A DNA stretch of 64,000 nt from Desarmillaria ectypa (GCA_030407005.1 JAUDYN010000002.1:434001-498000), one strand, 5' to 3'; shown: positions 22,308 through 38,640, counted from the first letter of the stretch. Numbers and translations are program-made. Notes: a model not told the origin generated them from the sequence alone.

Positions 22308-23209
22308 GTATAGGCATGTAGGTCTGATATATAACTGGGAGGCATCACCTCTAACTGCGGTTTCATTTATCGTAGCTGTAAGGGCTTATTTCCGGCTCTA
22401 CCGTGTCCAGGAGGAGACCAGCATGGAGTATCCCTTTACGACTTTGGCCGAAATTTGAGTTGTAGGTGATGGGATTGTTATAGGTTGGATGAAACTGGTG
22501 AGGTCTTGAGGCTTCTACGGTGTAAATATGTCGATACTGATTAATTACTCAGATGCCTCAGGATGCATGTAAATCTAGGGAGCGGTACTGATGACCAGTG
22601 TGGAATGGTGTTCGTTTTTGATAGCTCAAGACGGTGCAGTAAAGTCTGTTCAGTTCAGTGCATTGCAAACCGAAGTCTGGCTATGCCGTCTCTTACTCAA
22701 GTTTCCCTCTGCGTGAAACATGTTTTTTTGAAACTGATATATTTGCTGTATCCTTTGAATCTTGAATCTCGAAACTTAGTAACTGCTATATCTTCTCTCC
22801 AGAGAGGTCACCGCTGGTTTGCAGCTGGCTGTCCCAGATGATTATGCAGTTGCCTAGTCCCTGAGCGGTGTCGAGGTGGCAAGCACGGCGATATTTCTCA
22901 TCTGCGATGTCAGACTGCTGCGAAGGGCCATCATTGATAAGTGTTACCAATGGGGTACGGGAGTTTTGCGCTGCACCAGAGTACCACTACCATCATAATT
23001 GACTATTCTATTAACCCGAGATTACCTTTGAACTCAACCGAGGTATAATCAAAATTTTGGTTATCTACTATTTGTCTGTGCTTTATCGGAAAGCCTTAGA
23101 GTTACGTGATCAATTCGAACTTGAGTGCGACGCTCCCCTTTTACACTTCTACCTTTGTATCATATTTATGCTCATTTCGATTTCATTCTACAATTCCTGA
23201 TACGACATA
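22308..23209. other. Intergenic region
   Basis: No gene was recognised. Short open frames on both strands lack domains and splice context. The right end holds the promoter of the gene that starts at 23210. Confidence 0.4.
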
Positions 23210-24993
23210 ATGACTACAAAGCCTTTCAAACCATCCAAGACGCCCTATACCCCAGTATTCTATTCTAGCCCATTTTCTTCCTCAATGTCGTCGTCTGTGG
23301 CATCCGGACACCGTTCACCGTCAGCATATCTGGACCAGCTTTCTCAACGTCATATAGCACTTGCTGGACTGGAAGAAATTCCAGCGTCGGATTGTGGTTC
23401 CGACCTTGATGACGACGCCCAGCAACGTGTGCGCGTACTGCGCGACCGCGTTATCGAAGCTCTTGAATACAGTAATAGAGATCCTGCAGACGGCAAATGG
23501 TCTCGTTTGAGAGAGCTGCTCAGACTTCGTTCCACCAATGCAGGCAAGCGGTGGATTGGTGTTCGCACCGATGAAGAGGAGGGGAAACCTGGACCCTGTG
23601 GATTCGTTTTGGTGGACACTGAAGAGGAGTGGTTCGAGTGGGAGAAACGGAGAGAAGCCGAGAAACTGTTGAAGAGCAAAGTGGAGAACTGGCAGAAGGA
23701 TGTTATTATTCATGCTGACCCACCTGTGGACGACATGGAGCCACCACCGGGCCGGGCCAAATCCAGGGCCAAGTCAAAGGAAAAGGCAGAAGTTGACGCT
23801 TCTGCAGCAAAGTCCAGCCCAAAGGGCGCAAGCAAGGGCAACTCATCCGTTACCAAAGTTTCGAAGACTCGTGATCTTAAAGACCCGTCTCCATTAGGAT
23901 TTACTGTCTCGAAACGTAGCAAAGTGACAGATGCTGCGAAAAAGAAGCCATCTCCAGATAAATCAGACGACATATACGCGCCTAGAAATGGAGACATCAG
24001 CGGGGTTTCCGCTGCCAAAGCAAACATCAGTGATGTTTCCGAGACGGTCAGTAGTAATTTGTTCAAACTATCAAAGCTACAGCTAAATCGAGGTAACAGG
24101 CTTTTTTCCCACCTTCGTTTCCTACGCGGCTGGACACGTCTACTCCACCGGACCTCATACGCAAGAAACCTCCCCCCATTGTCTTTGTTCCACTGTCTTC
24201 CCTATCATCATCGCCCAATGTGGATCCCCCACCCTTGTCTACAGATCTCTCTACTCCAGAACCGAGCGGTATCCGCCGCTCAGAGTCATTTCAAGTTCCA
24301 GGGCTAACCCTGCTTAAGAGACAACATTCTACGACGCCCGATAGACCTTCGAAACATGCACGGACAAAGCCGCCGTCTTCAGGTTCTAGCAATGTTATAT
24401 TACAGCCGGAGGCCTCCCCATTGGTTGATTTGGTTTCCAGGAAGCAACAAACGGCAATCCCGACGACGCCTCAGAAAAAGCCCCTACCGACGCTAACAGA
24501 GCTCCTCGCCTCGGCTAAACAGACACCCAAGGGCAAAGGACGCGTTTTCCCCAAACTGCGGTCGCCTGTCAAGGCGCTGGAACCAATTGTACCGGAGGAG
24601 CCTGTGAATGTGGATCCGGACATGGACATCGACGTCGACCTCATATCGTCTGCCAAGTCGTTATCATCTATCGCTGACGAGGATTCTGATGGTGATGATG
24701 ACAGCGATGGAGGCGAGCTCCCTCACTTCACATATGATGCCGGAGCGTTCAAACCGCCCTTCGCATCTACGCAGCTCCAGGGCTCGCAGCTGGGATATAA
24801 TTCCCAGGTGGACGTGGAACGAAATGTCAATGAGCTTGATAAATTTTTGGCCAGAGATGTTGATATGAGTGGGGACGACGATGACGATCTGTACAGGCGT
24901 AGGGACGGAGACGTAGACTATGCTACGTGGTTGAAACCCGGAGTCCTAGCCAGTGCTAGCAGCGAGAAGAGCGGGTCTCGCTCCCATATATAA
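23210..24993 (+). CDS. Hypothetical low-complexity nuclear-type protein
   Basis: Two exons give about 575 residues. Residues 1-30 are Ser/Pro-rich (MTTKPFKPSKTPYTPVFYSS). A more ordered block at about 38-170 has DQLSQRHIALAGLEEIPASD, VRVLRDRVIEALEYS, GKRWIGVRTDEEE and GPCGFVLVDTEEEWFEW. A Lys/Ser/Ala-rich region follows. An intron at about 24049-24100 is needed to join SETAFFPPSFPTRLD, since unspliced reading stops early. The second half has basic proline-directed stretches (SPVKALEPIVPEEP) and an acidic run near SDGDDDSDGGELPHF, then ends SEKSGSRSHI. No enzyme or DNA-binding motif is visible. Many S/T-P sites suggest cell-cycle kinase targets (inference). It is tail-to-tail with shugoshin; function unknown. 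Confidence 0.75.
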
Positions 24994-25214
24994 TCCTTTT
25001 TCTTGTATCACCACTGTTCAACGTTTTGCAACAGCGTCAAAATACTAATTAAGAATCTATGTACATAAATAAATATGTGCATCAAAAAGCAAGTCGTGAT
25101 AAAGTGTAGTACCATAGTGATAATATTATATTACAGCCCAATGTGCATGGTCACATTCACCACTCTCGTTGGTATTTACCGCATAAAAAGTACCTTTGAG
25201 GGTGTCCCAGGGTA

Positions 25215-27136
25215 TCAAACCGCGAGACTATGTCGTCGGGTCTCCAGATCGTGCAAACCGGCTTTCCTCGCTCCCTGTCGTCGTTTTCCGTCAATGACCC
25301 ATCCGTTTGCCAGCCCTTTGGCTGATGGGTACTCTGCATCCGCATCAGCGCCATCGTCATCGTCATCGTCAAGTACAGGTGGTGGCCTCGACCGTTTTCT
25401 CTGTCCTGCCTTCGACGATGGCCGCGAAGGGGGAAGAGGCAGCTGTGCAGGGTCAATCGTTGTTCCATTAGCACGAGGATGTTCAAGCGACGACCGGGCC
25501 TCGGTATCATTATCTGCATCGTGCGTGGTGTCGTCCACAACGTTCTTATACGTAGACGTGGCCAGTGCAGCAGACGCCGATGCACGCTTTTTCGGTGCTG
25601 AGTTACCGTTTGCGGAGTCAGGTTTCCGCATTTTCCTGAGGTGTTTGTGTTAGCGAGGAGAAAAGTGATCAAATAGTGGATACAACGCACGTATTTAGTT
25701 TGGGTTCAGCATAGTTGACACTTTTTCTGACCCGACGCTCGCGTCCACCGGCGTCAGATTCGGGCTCTGGGGGTGGCATGGGACTCGAGGGGTGGGGAGT
25801 AGGAAGATGGGAGGTGCACGGTGGGGAAGATACTAAGAACTGACGAGGTGCTCCAGAGACTCCTGGAACAGTGTCGACTACAATAAAATATTAGCTTCCT
25901 AGGATAAGGTAAACCGGAAATTTCACACCAGGGCTATCAGTGGCAGGAATAGGCGTACGCCGCCTAGGCGAGTTCGTTACGTCTTTAAACTTGAGTTTTT
26001 GAGATGCCGACACCAAGTCACCGTCTTCATCTTGGAGTGATTTCACCTCCTTATCGCGGGGAGTATCGGCTACGGCGTCCCTGTCCTTATATTTGCGTCG
26101 TTTCTCCTTCTTGACTTTGGTGCCCCCTACATCCTCCTCCTCGTCCACATTTTCGACCAGACCATTGTAGACAGCTGCTTCCTCCTCCTCGTCCTCTTCC
26201 TCACATGCCTCGCTCTCTGCCTTCGTCATTCCCAGGATAGGAGTTACTGACCGCTGCAAAGAGAGTGGGTCTCCGTGGACTATGTCAATGTTGACTGTTA
26301 GCAGGCCACTCTGACGTCGTGCTGGTCTCTTTCGCGAATGATTCACATTTGTGGAAGAAAGATCAATCATTGGAGGCGGAGAGGTTATCCGAGATGGCAG
26401 CGGCAGCTTCGATGCCGATAACCGTGGTTTTGTCTTGCTTCTGCGGCTCGGACTATGTGGTTTCTCGATTTCAACTTGCTCTTCTTCCGAGGTTGGGCTC
26501 GGCTCCTCCTCTTCACAGATTCCTGGTATGCTTGGAGGTTGGGATAGGCGGTTCGTTGGCGACGACGAGGACGAAGACGTAGCCGGTGATGGGCGTCGTG
26601 TGGCTCTGGGGAGTGATGGCGTGAGAGATTCTAGAGATTGGCGTATGTTAAATGTGTGTCGCAGGAAGTCGAGATGCTTGGTGAGACCAAGAGCCTGGGA
26701 ATCCGTCAGATACCGTCGTCAATACCGATGACCAGGTAAACATACCGCTATCTCTACCTCAGCCAACACCTTTCCCGACTTTTCTCGTTCTCGCTTAAGT
26801 TCTGTCGAAAGGGCAATTTCGGAGGCCCGGAGTCGTAGGTTTTCGTTGTAAAGTGTCGATATCTGGGCGTTCAGTTCTTCTATTCGAACGCTCATCGTTG
26901 AATTGAGTCTGAGTCAAGGAATATCAGAAAACCTGCCGCGATTAGATAAATTGCAGCGCCCACTTGGTTATCTGCTTGTTCGCCTGCAGAAACTTCTTCT
27001 TAACTGTCGTGCCACACACAATCAGTTATCTCGCAGAGAAAATGCAGAAACAAGGTGGCAACGCACAGTTCTCGAACTCGAACAGGGCATCATTCTGCCG
27101 CGCCCCCACGGACGCACGAGATTCCCTCCTGCTCAT
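25215..27136 (-). CDS. SGO1: Shugoshin (centromeric cohesin protector)
   Basis: Protects centromeric cohesin by recruiting PP2A and binding phosphorylated H2A. Six exons give about 550 residues. The first two short exons, MSRRESRASVGARQND and FKKKFLQANKQITK, join to LNSTMSVRIEELNAQIS, forming the N-terminal coiled coil (NENLRLRASEIALSTELK) that dimerises and binds PP2A. Starting at the later ATG at 26895 would lose half of it, so the upstream start is chosen. The middle is long, Ser/Pro- and acidic-rich. The C-terminal basic SGO motif is intact: RERRVRKSVNYAEPKLN joined across an intron to TKMRKPD. The tail after the motif is unusually long (about 130 residues). Both diagnostic domains are present; high confidence. 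Confidence 0.92.
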
Positions 27137-28037
27137 GGCTGCCGGTGACGACAGGCGCTCGTTGAAACGCAAACGTAAAACAAAAAGTGGGAATGGACCA
27201 CGTCCGTGGTCAACACGCGTTGATGGAAAACAAGATCACGTGTACATTAATCTCCATTTGGTTTACTTTGTTTCTCACCTGCGGTCCGATATCCGACTGA
27301 GAGCCTGTAGGCGCGAGTAGGTCCATCACATTACAACAGACTCCTATATCATCTTAGAGACATTCATTGTCAAAAACATGTGTGAGCCATAATTCTTTTC
27401 AAACTGAAAAGATAATACAGGTATTATTAATAACACGGTTGCCCCCCCCAAATTTATAAGCCATTAATTTGGTGGCGAACCGGCACTCGGCTTCCAATCA
27501 TGCCATTACAAAGACCGGCACGGGTTTTCGCATGCCATTTTCGATGAATAGTCAGAATCAAGTCAGAATATCTGTCCAAGGCAAGTCCAAGGTACAAAGC
27601 CCATGCCGGCTTTCAAATATGAGACACAAATTTTACGCCCCACGGGTCCCCATTCACGCTTGATATATCAGAGCATTCTTAACGGAGACTAGGCAGCTGG
27701 CTCGCTACCAATGCTTGTGAGTTAGCCCGGAAGTTCGTAAACATATTCAATGTTTTTTTATGCATCGCACGCGGAAAGAGGCAATGTCTCCTCGGAAAGT
27801 CCAAGCTGGCAAGTTTGGACATCACCCAGATTGAGTAAATGTTCGACCCAACTATTTAGTTGCCTTGAGAATTCTGCTGGCGACGCAATTATACAGTCAC
27901 ACAATGACATCAAACCTGAGAAGAGAACGATTCCGAGAATATGTCTCTGAGAATTTAATATACACAAACCATGAGAACTGTATCATTAGTTTGAAACCAC
28001 GGAAGTAAACTCAGAAAAACGCCTATTGCGTTGTCAT
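27137..28037. other. Intergenic region
   Basis: No gene was recognised. It contains the shugoshin promoter on the left and short plus-strand open frames (27469-27663, 27750-27950) without domains. A run of seven C residues lies near 27443. Confidence 0.4.
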
Positions 28038-29873
28038 TTAAAGAAAATGGTTAACGTGGGAATAACAACATACCGCAGCGTTCGGGGGGCTCGCACACCC
28101 ACCAATACTTATAACAGATATTCAGAATGTTGCTACACCGCCGAAATCGCATGTATACTCACATATTCAGTGGCCACGACGAAAAGAAGAACGTGTAGCG
28201 TCCTGTCGCACCACATATCTCTGACAGCTTTTCCAAGTCGAACATTTCACCTAACACGGCCGTCAATAAATTCCGCATTTGAAACCACCATGTGGACATA
28301 CCTATTGGCATACCCCAAAGGCTAGAAAAAGTCGGAATTGTCAACAGGATACAACCGGTGTAATAATCCCGAAGCCTTACGCCAACAACGTCTGGAAACT
28401 AGTGTGAGACAAGTGCATGTAACAGTCAAAGAAATCAACAAACTTGATGCATGTGCGGCGTTCCTTCGGGTGTAGGCCAGCGCTGGATATAACACAGGTT
28501 GTTTTGATGTTATACACTGCATGATTTGTGGCGTACCTCAAGAGCAGGTTGGTCAGACGCTATGGCAGCAAAATGATTGTTCCTAATAGGATATTCCTGT
28601 GAGTCAACGCCAGCTCCCGGCCACTGCATCGCATCGCAGAGTTGCCATACCAAAGGAACCGCTTCATGTCGTCCGACTGCTCAATTCCGGCACTATCGTA
28701 AATGATCGGGTTTCAACTCGAGTCCATCAGCGAAGGCAGGGAAAAAGGGCTCACAAGGTCTCCGGCTTACTCGCCAGTGCATCTCTTTCTTCCTGTGTCA
28801 CCTTGTTGAACTTGTTTATGAATCCCACCCGAAGGATTAGAATATCCCCAGTCCTAAATTCAACCCCTTCGTAAGCTGCGCACGCTTCAAGTTCTTTGAC
28901 TGTGATCGGATGGGTCGTCCAAGGATCATAAGGCAACGAGTTCCCTCCCAGCGTGTAATATCTGACTAAATCCAGAAGGACGCCTCGTCCGCATATGCCG
29001 TGATTCGCCCAGTCTACGCATATCAGGCGCTAATCAGATTTACTCACTGATGACAATTAACAGCCTTACTTTGAATACCGAGGTGTTTGTAGCTTGGGTT
29101 GATATTGTTAGGGTCAGTGACGCATATACTGCCTCCAGGGATTAAATCTTTGTGAGTACTACGGGAGGTGGAAAATGGCATGAGCGTTGGAAATCTCGTA
29201 AGTGGTCTGAAACGACGCACTTGTTGTAAAAGATATCATAGTCGATCAATCCGAAATGTCTCATTCCATCCCATTGGGTGCCAGATTGCGAATTCTGTTG
29301 AAAAGCGTTAGCCATCAAGTTCCCAAGTTGTTTCTACTGCATACGTACGAAATGGATCTCGTCGTCTCGTGTAGCACGATCGTAGTTATCGATCAAAAGC
29401 AATTCCGGACTTCTACGTCGAAACATCGGCTGTGATATAGTAAAATTGATGACCGAACAAATTCGGAGCGTAGATATCATTACCTACCTTGCTGGGGAAA
29501 TTCAACGGCCTGGTGCACTTATCATCGAACAGTTCTCTTGTCGAAGTTGAAGGAAATCATACCAATTTAATGAGGCTGTCTGGCCTGTCCTGTGTGCTAG
29601 AATTAGCCAAACATCTTGTAGTTATCGCATTTAGATACAAGCTCACTTGATCTCCTCCGAGGCAGCCGTTCTGACCACTTCCGCCGTCAACAGATTGATA
29701 GTTCCCAGCTGGTCATTGGGTCCCCAAACATGCCATGCGCATCCTTTGTGATTCTTGAACATGGGAAGTTCATCGAACGTCGGTAGCGTCTCATGGCCTG
29801 CCGTCTTCAGTTCCCGGGGAGCAACGTACGACAGAATCTGTTCAAGGCGGTTATTTGGCGAAGGATTGGTCAT
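28038..29873 (-). CDS. Cyclase-family (kynurenine formamidase-like) protein, tandem copy 1
   Basis: Metal-dependent hydrolase fold of the Cyclase family (PF04199). From the ATG at 29873: MTNPSPNNRLEQ, then HKGCAWHVWGPNDQLGTINLL, the typical fungal N-terminal box. Then NFPSKPMFRRRSPELLLID, SQSGTQWDGMRHFG (the metal-site region, with SGTQWDG replacing the HxGTHxDxP of bacterial members), HPITVKELEACAAYEGVEF with FRTGDILILRVGF, and near the end GEMFDLEKLSEICGATGRYTFFFSSWPLN followed after an intron by GGCASPPNA. The last exon end is uncertain: a GTATGT donor directly after PPNAA may lead to another tiny exon, so 28038 is provisional. At least eight introns. Some relatives act on cyclic or amide substrates; this one's substrate is unknown. 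Confidence 0.85.
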
Positions 29874-30272
29874 CGTAATTGAGATGTTTCAGAGAGTGTG
29901 ATAGTGAGTAAGAAGACAGAACTCTCTATCCCGCAGTACTCCCCCAGCTGACGATATTCTTCCGTATGATTGTCATCTGACTGCTAGGTGGGAATGCAGG
30001 CTAAGGCAATATGATTTCGCGCAGATCCTTGTGACTATACAAGGTCCGATCCAGACCCTTATTGACCAAAAATGAGAAAATGAACGCAGAGGCGGCTTTA
30101 TTTTAAAGCGTTTTCTCGCCGAAGGACTTATCGTACGGCCATGTCGACTACTCAGGTTAAAAAGGAATGTCTTGTACGCCTTCAAGGGCGGACAGAATAA
30201 TATAACATGACGCATACTAAAGATTCTTTCAAGCGCATGGCTATACGATCAACTCCGTCATACAATCTGAAT
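29874..30272. other. Spacer between the two cyclase-family genes
   Basis: A spacer of about 400 bases holding the promoter of copy 1 and the 3' end of copy 2. No further gene was seen. A run TTTATTTTAAAG near 30100 is the only AT-rich element. Confidence 0.4.
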
Positions 30273-32078
30273 TTAGAACATCGCCTGATACGTGGTCGTC
30301 AACGAAGGTAAATCACAGGTGGCAAGCAAAACGCTTACGGCAGCGTTGGGAGGTGCTGCGCAACCGCCGATGCTGTCGACAAAGCAACTTTAGTTTCCAA
30401 ACAAAGTCACCGAGTCATGGCACGTACATTGGAAGAGGCCACGACGAGAAAAAGAAAGTGTATCGACCCGTTTTCTTGCACACTTGTGACAACTTTTCGA
30501 GGTCAAACATTTCACCTTGATGAAAAAGAACAATGAGCGACGTAGGCGTGCATTTCGCCGTGGACTCACCGATGGGCATACCCCACAAGCTTTACAAGAA
30601 GTGAGCCCGACAGAATGGTGATACCTCGGAAGCTTACCCCAAGATCGTCTAAAATGAGGTTAAAAAGGTCCACAAAAGTGGCAACAGCGTAGCGACGTAC
30701 CTGGTGAATATGAGGCACACCTGCTGGTGGCGGCCAGCGCTACGTTGATCCACGTTAATTACTGATTGGTCACATTGTAAATCGCACAGACCTCCAAAGC
30801 GGGTTGATCAGAGACGATAGCGGAAAAATGATTGTCCCTTGTTCGATAACAGTGAGCTTCCTGGAACATCGCCCACAAGCATATTTGTGTCCTACCACAG
30901 GAAGCGCTTCATATCGTCTGACTGGTCAATGCCGGCCCTGTCAGAGAACAATCAGGCATTTACAGAGCACAGCATCAGAGCAAACAGCTTACAATGTCTC
31001 TTCATCCCTGCTTCCCACAGCATCCTTTTCCTCCTGCGACGACTCGTTGTAACGTCTGATGTGACCTACACGGATGAGTAGAATATCTCCTGTCCTGAAC
31101 TTTACGCCCTGCTTAGCAGCGCACGCCTCAAGTTCCGGCACCTTGATTGCATAGCTAGTCCAGGGATCGTAAGGCATAGGATCTCCAGAAGAGATATAGA
31201 AATCGATTAGGTCGAGGAACACGCCGCGGCCGCATATTCCATGGTCTGCCCAGTCTGGAGTGGATTTTTATGGTCACAGGCGTACGAAATGGAGAACAAC
31301 CTTGACAAACTTTGGATCCCTAGTCTAGACAATCGGGGGTCTACGTTCGTAGGATCGGGAATAGGAACCTTGCCACCTAGCAGGATATCCTTCGGAGTAC
31401 TGGCATGGAGTCTCGTTGAAAGCGCGGCGACGCGTAAGGAGAAGGAAAACAACACACTTGTTGTAGAAGACATTGTGGGCCACGACGCCCAAGTGGGTCA
31501 TTCCATCCCATTGCGAACCCGACTGTGTATCCTGTTGAATTCATGAACTTGTCATGCACTCAATATCTAGATGATCCCTCGTGCACACCATCTCTATCTC
31601 ATCTTCTCGATGAGCATATCCTCGCTCATCAGGCATCATGAAAATTTGCGCAGCTTTGCGTTTGAATAACGGCTATAATAGTGATCAATCCGCGACCAGT
31701 ACGAGCGGAATATGGAGTAAGCATACCTTCTCCGGAAAGTTGATTGGCCTAAATTCCATTAAAAAAGCACACAAAGAAAGTGATCACACGAAGCACCCAC
31801 CAATTCAAAGATACGCTTTGGCCTGTCCTGATTTAGCATCCATCCCGATAACCGTGATTATGATATGATGAAAGGATAATAATAAACTCCTACCTGATCT
31901 CTTCCACGGCGGCTTGCTTGACCACATCATCGGTCAGCAAGTTGACAGTTCCAAGCTGATCGTCCTCTCCCCATAATCCCCATGCACAACCCTTGAAGTT
32001 GTGGAGATTGGGAAGTTCGTCAAATGACGGCAACGATCTTCCATTGTTGGTCGTCGGTGTGAGTCTGCATGAAGTCAT
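30273..32078 (-). CDS. Cyclase-family (kynurenine formamidase-like) protein, tandem copy 2
   Basis: Paralogue of the neighbour downstream, in the same orientation and with the same domain order. The start at 32078 reads MTSCRLTPTTNNGRS; then FKGCAWGLWGEDDQLGTVNLL. The metal-site region reads SGSQWDGMTHLG, with MTH keeping a histidine where copy 1 has MRH. PYDPWTSYAIKVPELEACAAK and FRTGDILLIRVGH follow, then GEMFDLEKLSQVCKKTGRYTFFFSSWPLP. After an intron comes IIGGCAAPPNAA, then a GTAAGC that could be a donor; without splicing the frame stops at 30273. Divergence from copy 1 is moderate, so the duplication is not recent. Both copies look intact. Confidence 0.83.
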
Positions 32079-32351
32079 AACACTGACGCGTATACATGAT
32101 TTGGGCTTGGGTTTTATATACCTGACCCTATGCCTTTACTGTAATAGGTGACAAGCGGGAGACGGGTATGTCTTGCCAACACGTACCGTCAGGTAGACAG
32201 CGGCAATCGTTGCCCAAGTCTGTCCATGTGAAACCAAGACGCTGATCTTCAACGGCCACTGCTGATAAATCAGGTGTAATAACGGTTAAAAGTACAGCAT
32301 ATGTATAGGTACCACGTAAAAAGGACTCGCCAACCTGAAGAATCCGTCTAT

Positions 32352-34850
<2,499 letters not shown>

Positions 34851-35441
34851 GTTCGTTCAAAACAATGGTTTTTACGGGGCACCGCACGATGAGAAAGGGG
34901 GGAAGAGGGAGATATAACCAGTGGTAGTTGCAGTGATAGCGTTGTCTGCAGTGATTCACTCGGTCCGTGCGGTGGCGATTAGTTGTGCCATGTTTGGGTC
35001 AAAAAATAAAATAATAAAATAATAAAATTTGATGAATGTATTTGAAATTCCTCCACAGTTTGCCCAGTGTCGTTCAAATTCTTTAGTAGCCAATATCTGC
35101 TGTTCATTGCTACAAAGAGCTAGGGTGTATCCTGACATCACACTTTACGGGGGGACTATGGTAAGCGTTGGATATAGCTTGATCGCGTCGTAAATCTCAT
35201 ACGTTAACATGCAGAATGATTTGCAACCTACCTCACGATGCTGGACCTCGATACCTTTTGCGCATCCAAAAGTTCAATCTTTCCTGTCGTTCCAGCACAT
35301 TATTATCTCCCAGAATCGAACTGTTCAACACAGTTACGTGAAGTATAAATCACGATTGTGGTGGTGACAATGATGAACCAAGATGGAAATCAACTGTTCC
35401 ATGATGCCTAAACAAGCGGTTGGTTATCATTCCTCCCTTAC
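34851..35441. other. Intergenic region with an AT-rich tract
   Basis: Between divergent PRP4 and the Old Yellow Enzyme gene, so it should hold both promoters. A simple AT-rich repeat (AATAAAATAATAAAATAATA) lies at about 35001-35030. No gene was seen. Confidence 0.5.
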
Positions 35442-36753
<1,312 letters not shown>

Positions 36754-36984
36754 ACAATAAAACGTACTCGATTTCAGTGTCATGGACTTCCTTGGATCTA
36801 ATCAAATGCCTCTTACGTCTGAAGGCCCGAAGGACTTGAAGCGACAGAATCTTGAAGATAACGTGATTTTACGGGTGATCAAGATACAAGAAGATAACAA
36901 CGTCATCTTATTTGTCGTGATCTTCATCATGAAATGTGAAGGGCAGGGAGGTTGGTCGGTACCATAGTCCACATGGGTCAATGA

Positions 36985-37257
36985 TGGATGATGGAAATAC
37001 TGAATGGGGTTGATTTTGTGACCAAGGAAGGGGAATTACGAGAATTCTGCCATTTCACACCTCGAGGCGGCCACGACGTGCTCGTAACGAGTGGTAAAAT
37101 TCCTACGCTCACCTTTAAGGTAATCGCTCTCAACCGTCAAAAGCCCAGCGCGAAAATGCGTATTTCTTCAGTTCATTCGCCCCAGTCTTTGACTTGTACG
37201 CGTCCACAATCTCTCGGAATACCTATACACCTCTATCCTCGCTAAAAACGCGTTCCA
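36985..37257 (+). promoter_or_regulatory. Near-identical upstream block of HMG-box gene B
   Basis: Partner of the block at 9059-9323. Differences are mainly single bases and concentrate in the last 60 bases before the ATG. The open frame TKEGELREFCHF...KMRISSVHS is kept here too, and in this copy has an ATG in frame upstream (MMEILNGVDF). Confidence 0.6.
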
Positions 37258-38387
37258 ATGGCTCCAATTCGCACTATGACTGCTCGCCAGTCTCGTCCCT
37301 TGTCTTGCCAAGTACCAGTTCGATATGATGGTGGGTCTATCAGCAATGGCCGATTGGTATAGTTCATTGATTCATTATGCGTTGTTATAGACGAAGGTTG
37401 GGAGGCTGCCATCTTGTTAACGTACCCTACTACCCCAGTGTCCGAGGCACCTTCACCAGCACCGTCCGCCTCTTCTCATTCTTCGACTCAATCTGACACC
37501 CCCTCCCCTCGCCGCCATACGCCTTCTCACCGTCGCAATCCCGGACACGTACCCCGTCCCCCAAACGCGTTCATGATATTCCGCTCCCACTACTGGCGCG
37601 ACAACAAAAATACCATAAGCGAACGCAATCACCGCAAGATTAGCCGTACTTGTGGTGAACTCTGGAGAGCCTTACCACCTGTAGAACAGCAAGTTTACAG
37701 AGATATGGCCAGCTGCGCCAAGAAGGCTCATCTTGCGAAGTATCCCGACTACAAATTCACGCCAGTGTCGCGACAAAAAAAGACGAGGCAGACAGTGAGT
37801 CTAGATAGCATGGAGGAAGCTAGTAGGTGCAAGAAGATCGCGATGTTGATAGGAAGGGGAATTGATGGGATGGAGCTGGAGAGGGCGGTGGAGATGAATG
37901 ACATATGCAAGACCTCATCTCCTTCAATAACCCCCGACGAGGAGCAAATATCTGCCTCAGTTCTCCAGCTCCTTACTCCCGGGTGCCAAGGAGAGTTCAT
38001 CTGTGGTAAGGAAGATACTTTCGTCCCCACCTGCGACATTCCACCACTCGACCTAGACGCTCCCAACCTGGACATGGTTCGCTATTTTTCCCCCCGGCAT
38101 ATCGTTTGCTGATCCACTCACTTTAGTACAACCATCTCCCACAACTCCCCAACTATGCCTGTATCGATCCTCAATTCGGTTTCAAGTCCGCCATTGATAT
38201 TAATGACTGCTTTTGGTTCACGGCCACAGGGGAAAGCATCGACTTGTCTCCACCTACCGCATCTACGGCTGACTTCATCCAAGCATTCTCCGCCTATGGC
38301 CCGTACCACCGCTACGGCGGTTTGGATGTGTTTGATATCAATCTTTCCGCACCCAATTCCTTCGTTGATGATTGGGCATTTGTTTAA
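37258..38387 (+). CDS. MATA-type HMG-box transcription factor, paralogue B
   Basis: Three exons (37258-37330, 37391-38076, 38127 or 38128 to 38387) give about 339 residues. The first two exons have exactly the same lengths as in paralogue A. The HMG box starts VPRPPNAFMIFRSHYW and continues ISRTCGELWRALPPVEQQVY to HLAKYPDYKF. Replacements relative to A are spread through the box (for example NHRKISRT for DHREISRI), so DNA preference could differ. The C-terminal third shares FVPTCDIPPLDL and IDPQFGFK but then diverges (VDDWAFV at the end). Both paralogues look intact and can be co-expressed from nearly identical upstream regions. Confidence 0.9.
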
Positions 38388-38640
38388 CCCGACCTGACGA
38401 CCTAAATACTCGTGCAATGTTGATGCTTTCCACTGTATTTATAGTATTGGTCCTCTGAATCATGCATTTACTGTATTTATATGTCTTTCTCAAAAATATA
38501 TCACGAAAATCGTTACTTGAACTTTGGTGCCCTCTGTGAATGGTTTCAGTCCGTACTGCCTGTCATCATATATTCCTGCACATCGTACTATTTTTAGACT
38601 CTTTCTTATGAGAGGAGTAAGGGAATCCCATCTTTGGTGG

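Noticed and set aside
25075..25653. Plus-strand frame of 192 codons across the shugoshin tail
   Set aside because: It mirrors the Ser/Asp-rich antisense coding exon, has simple composition and no domain.
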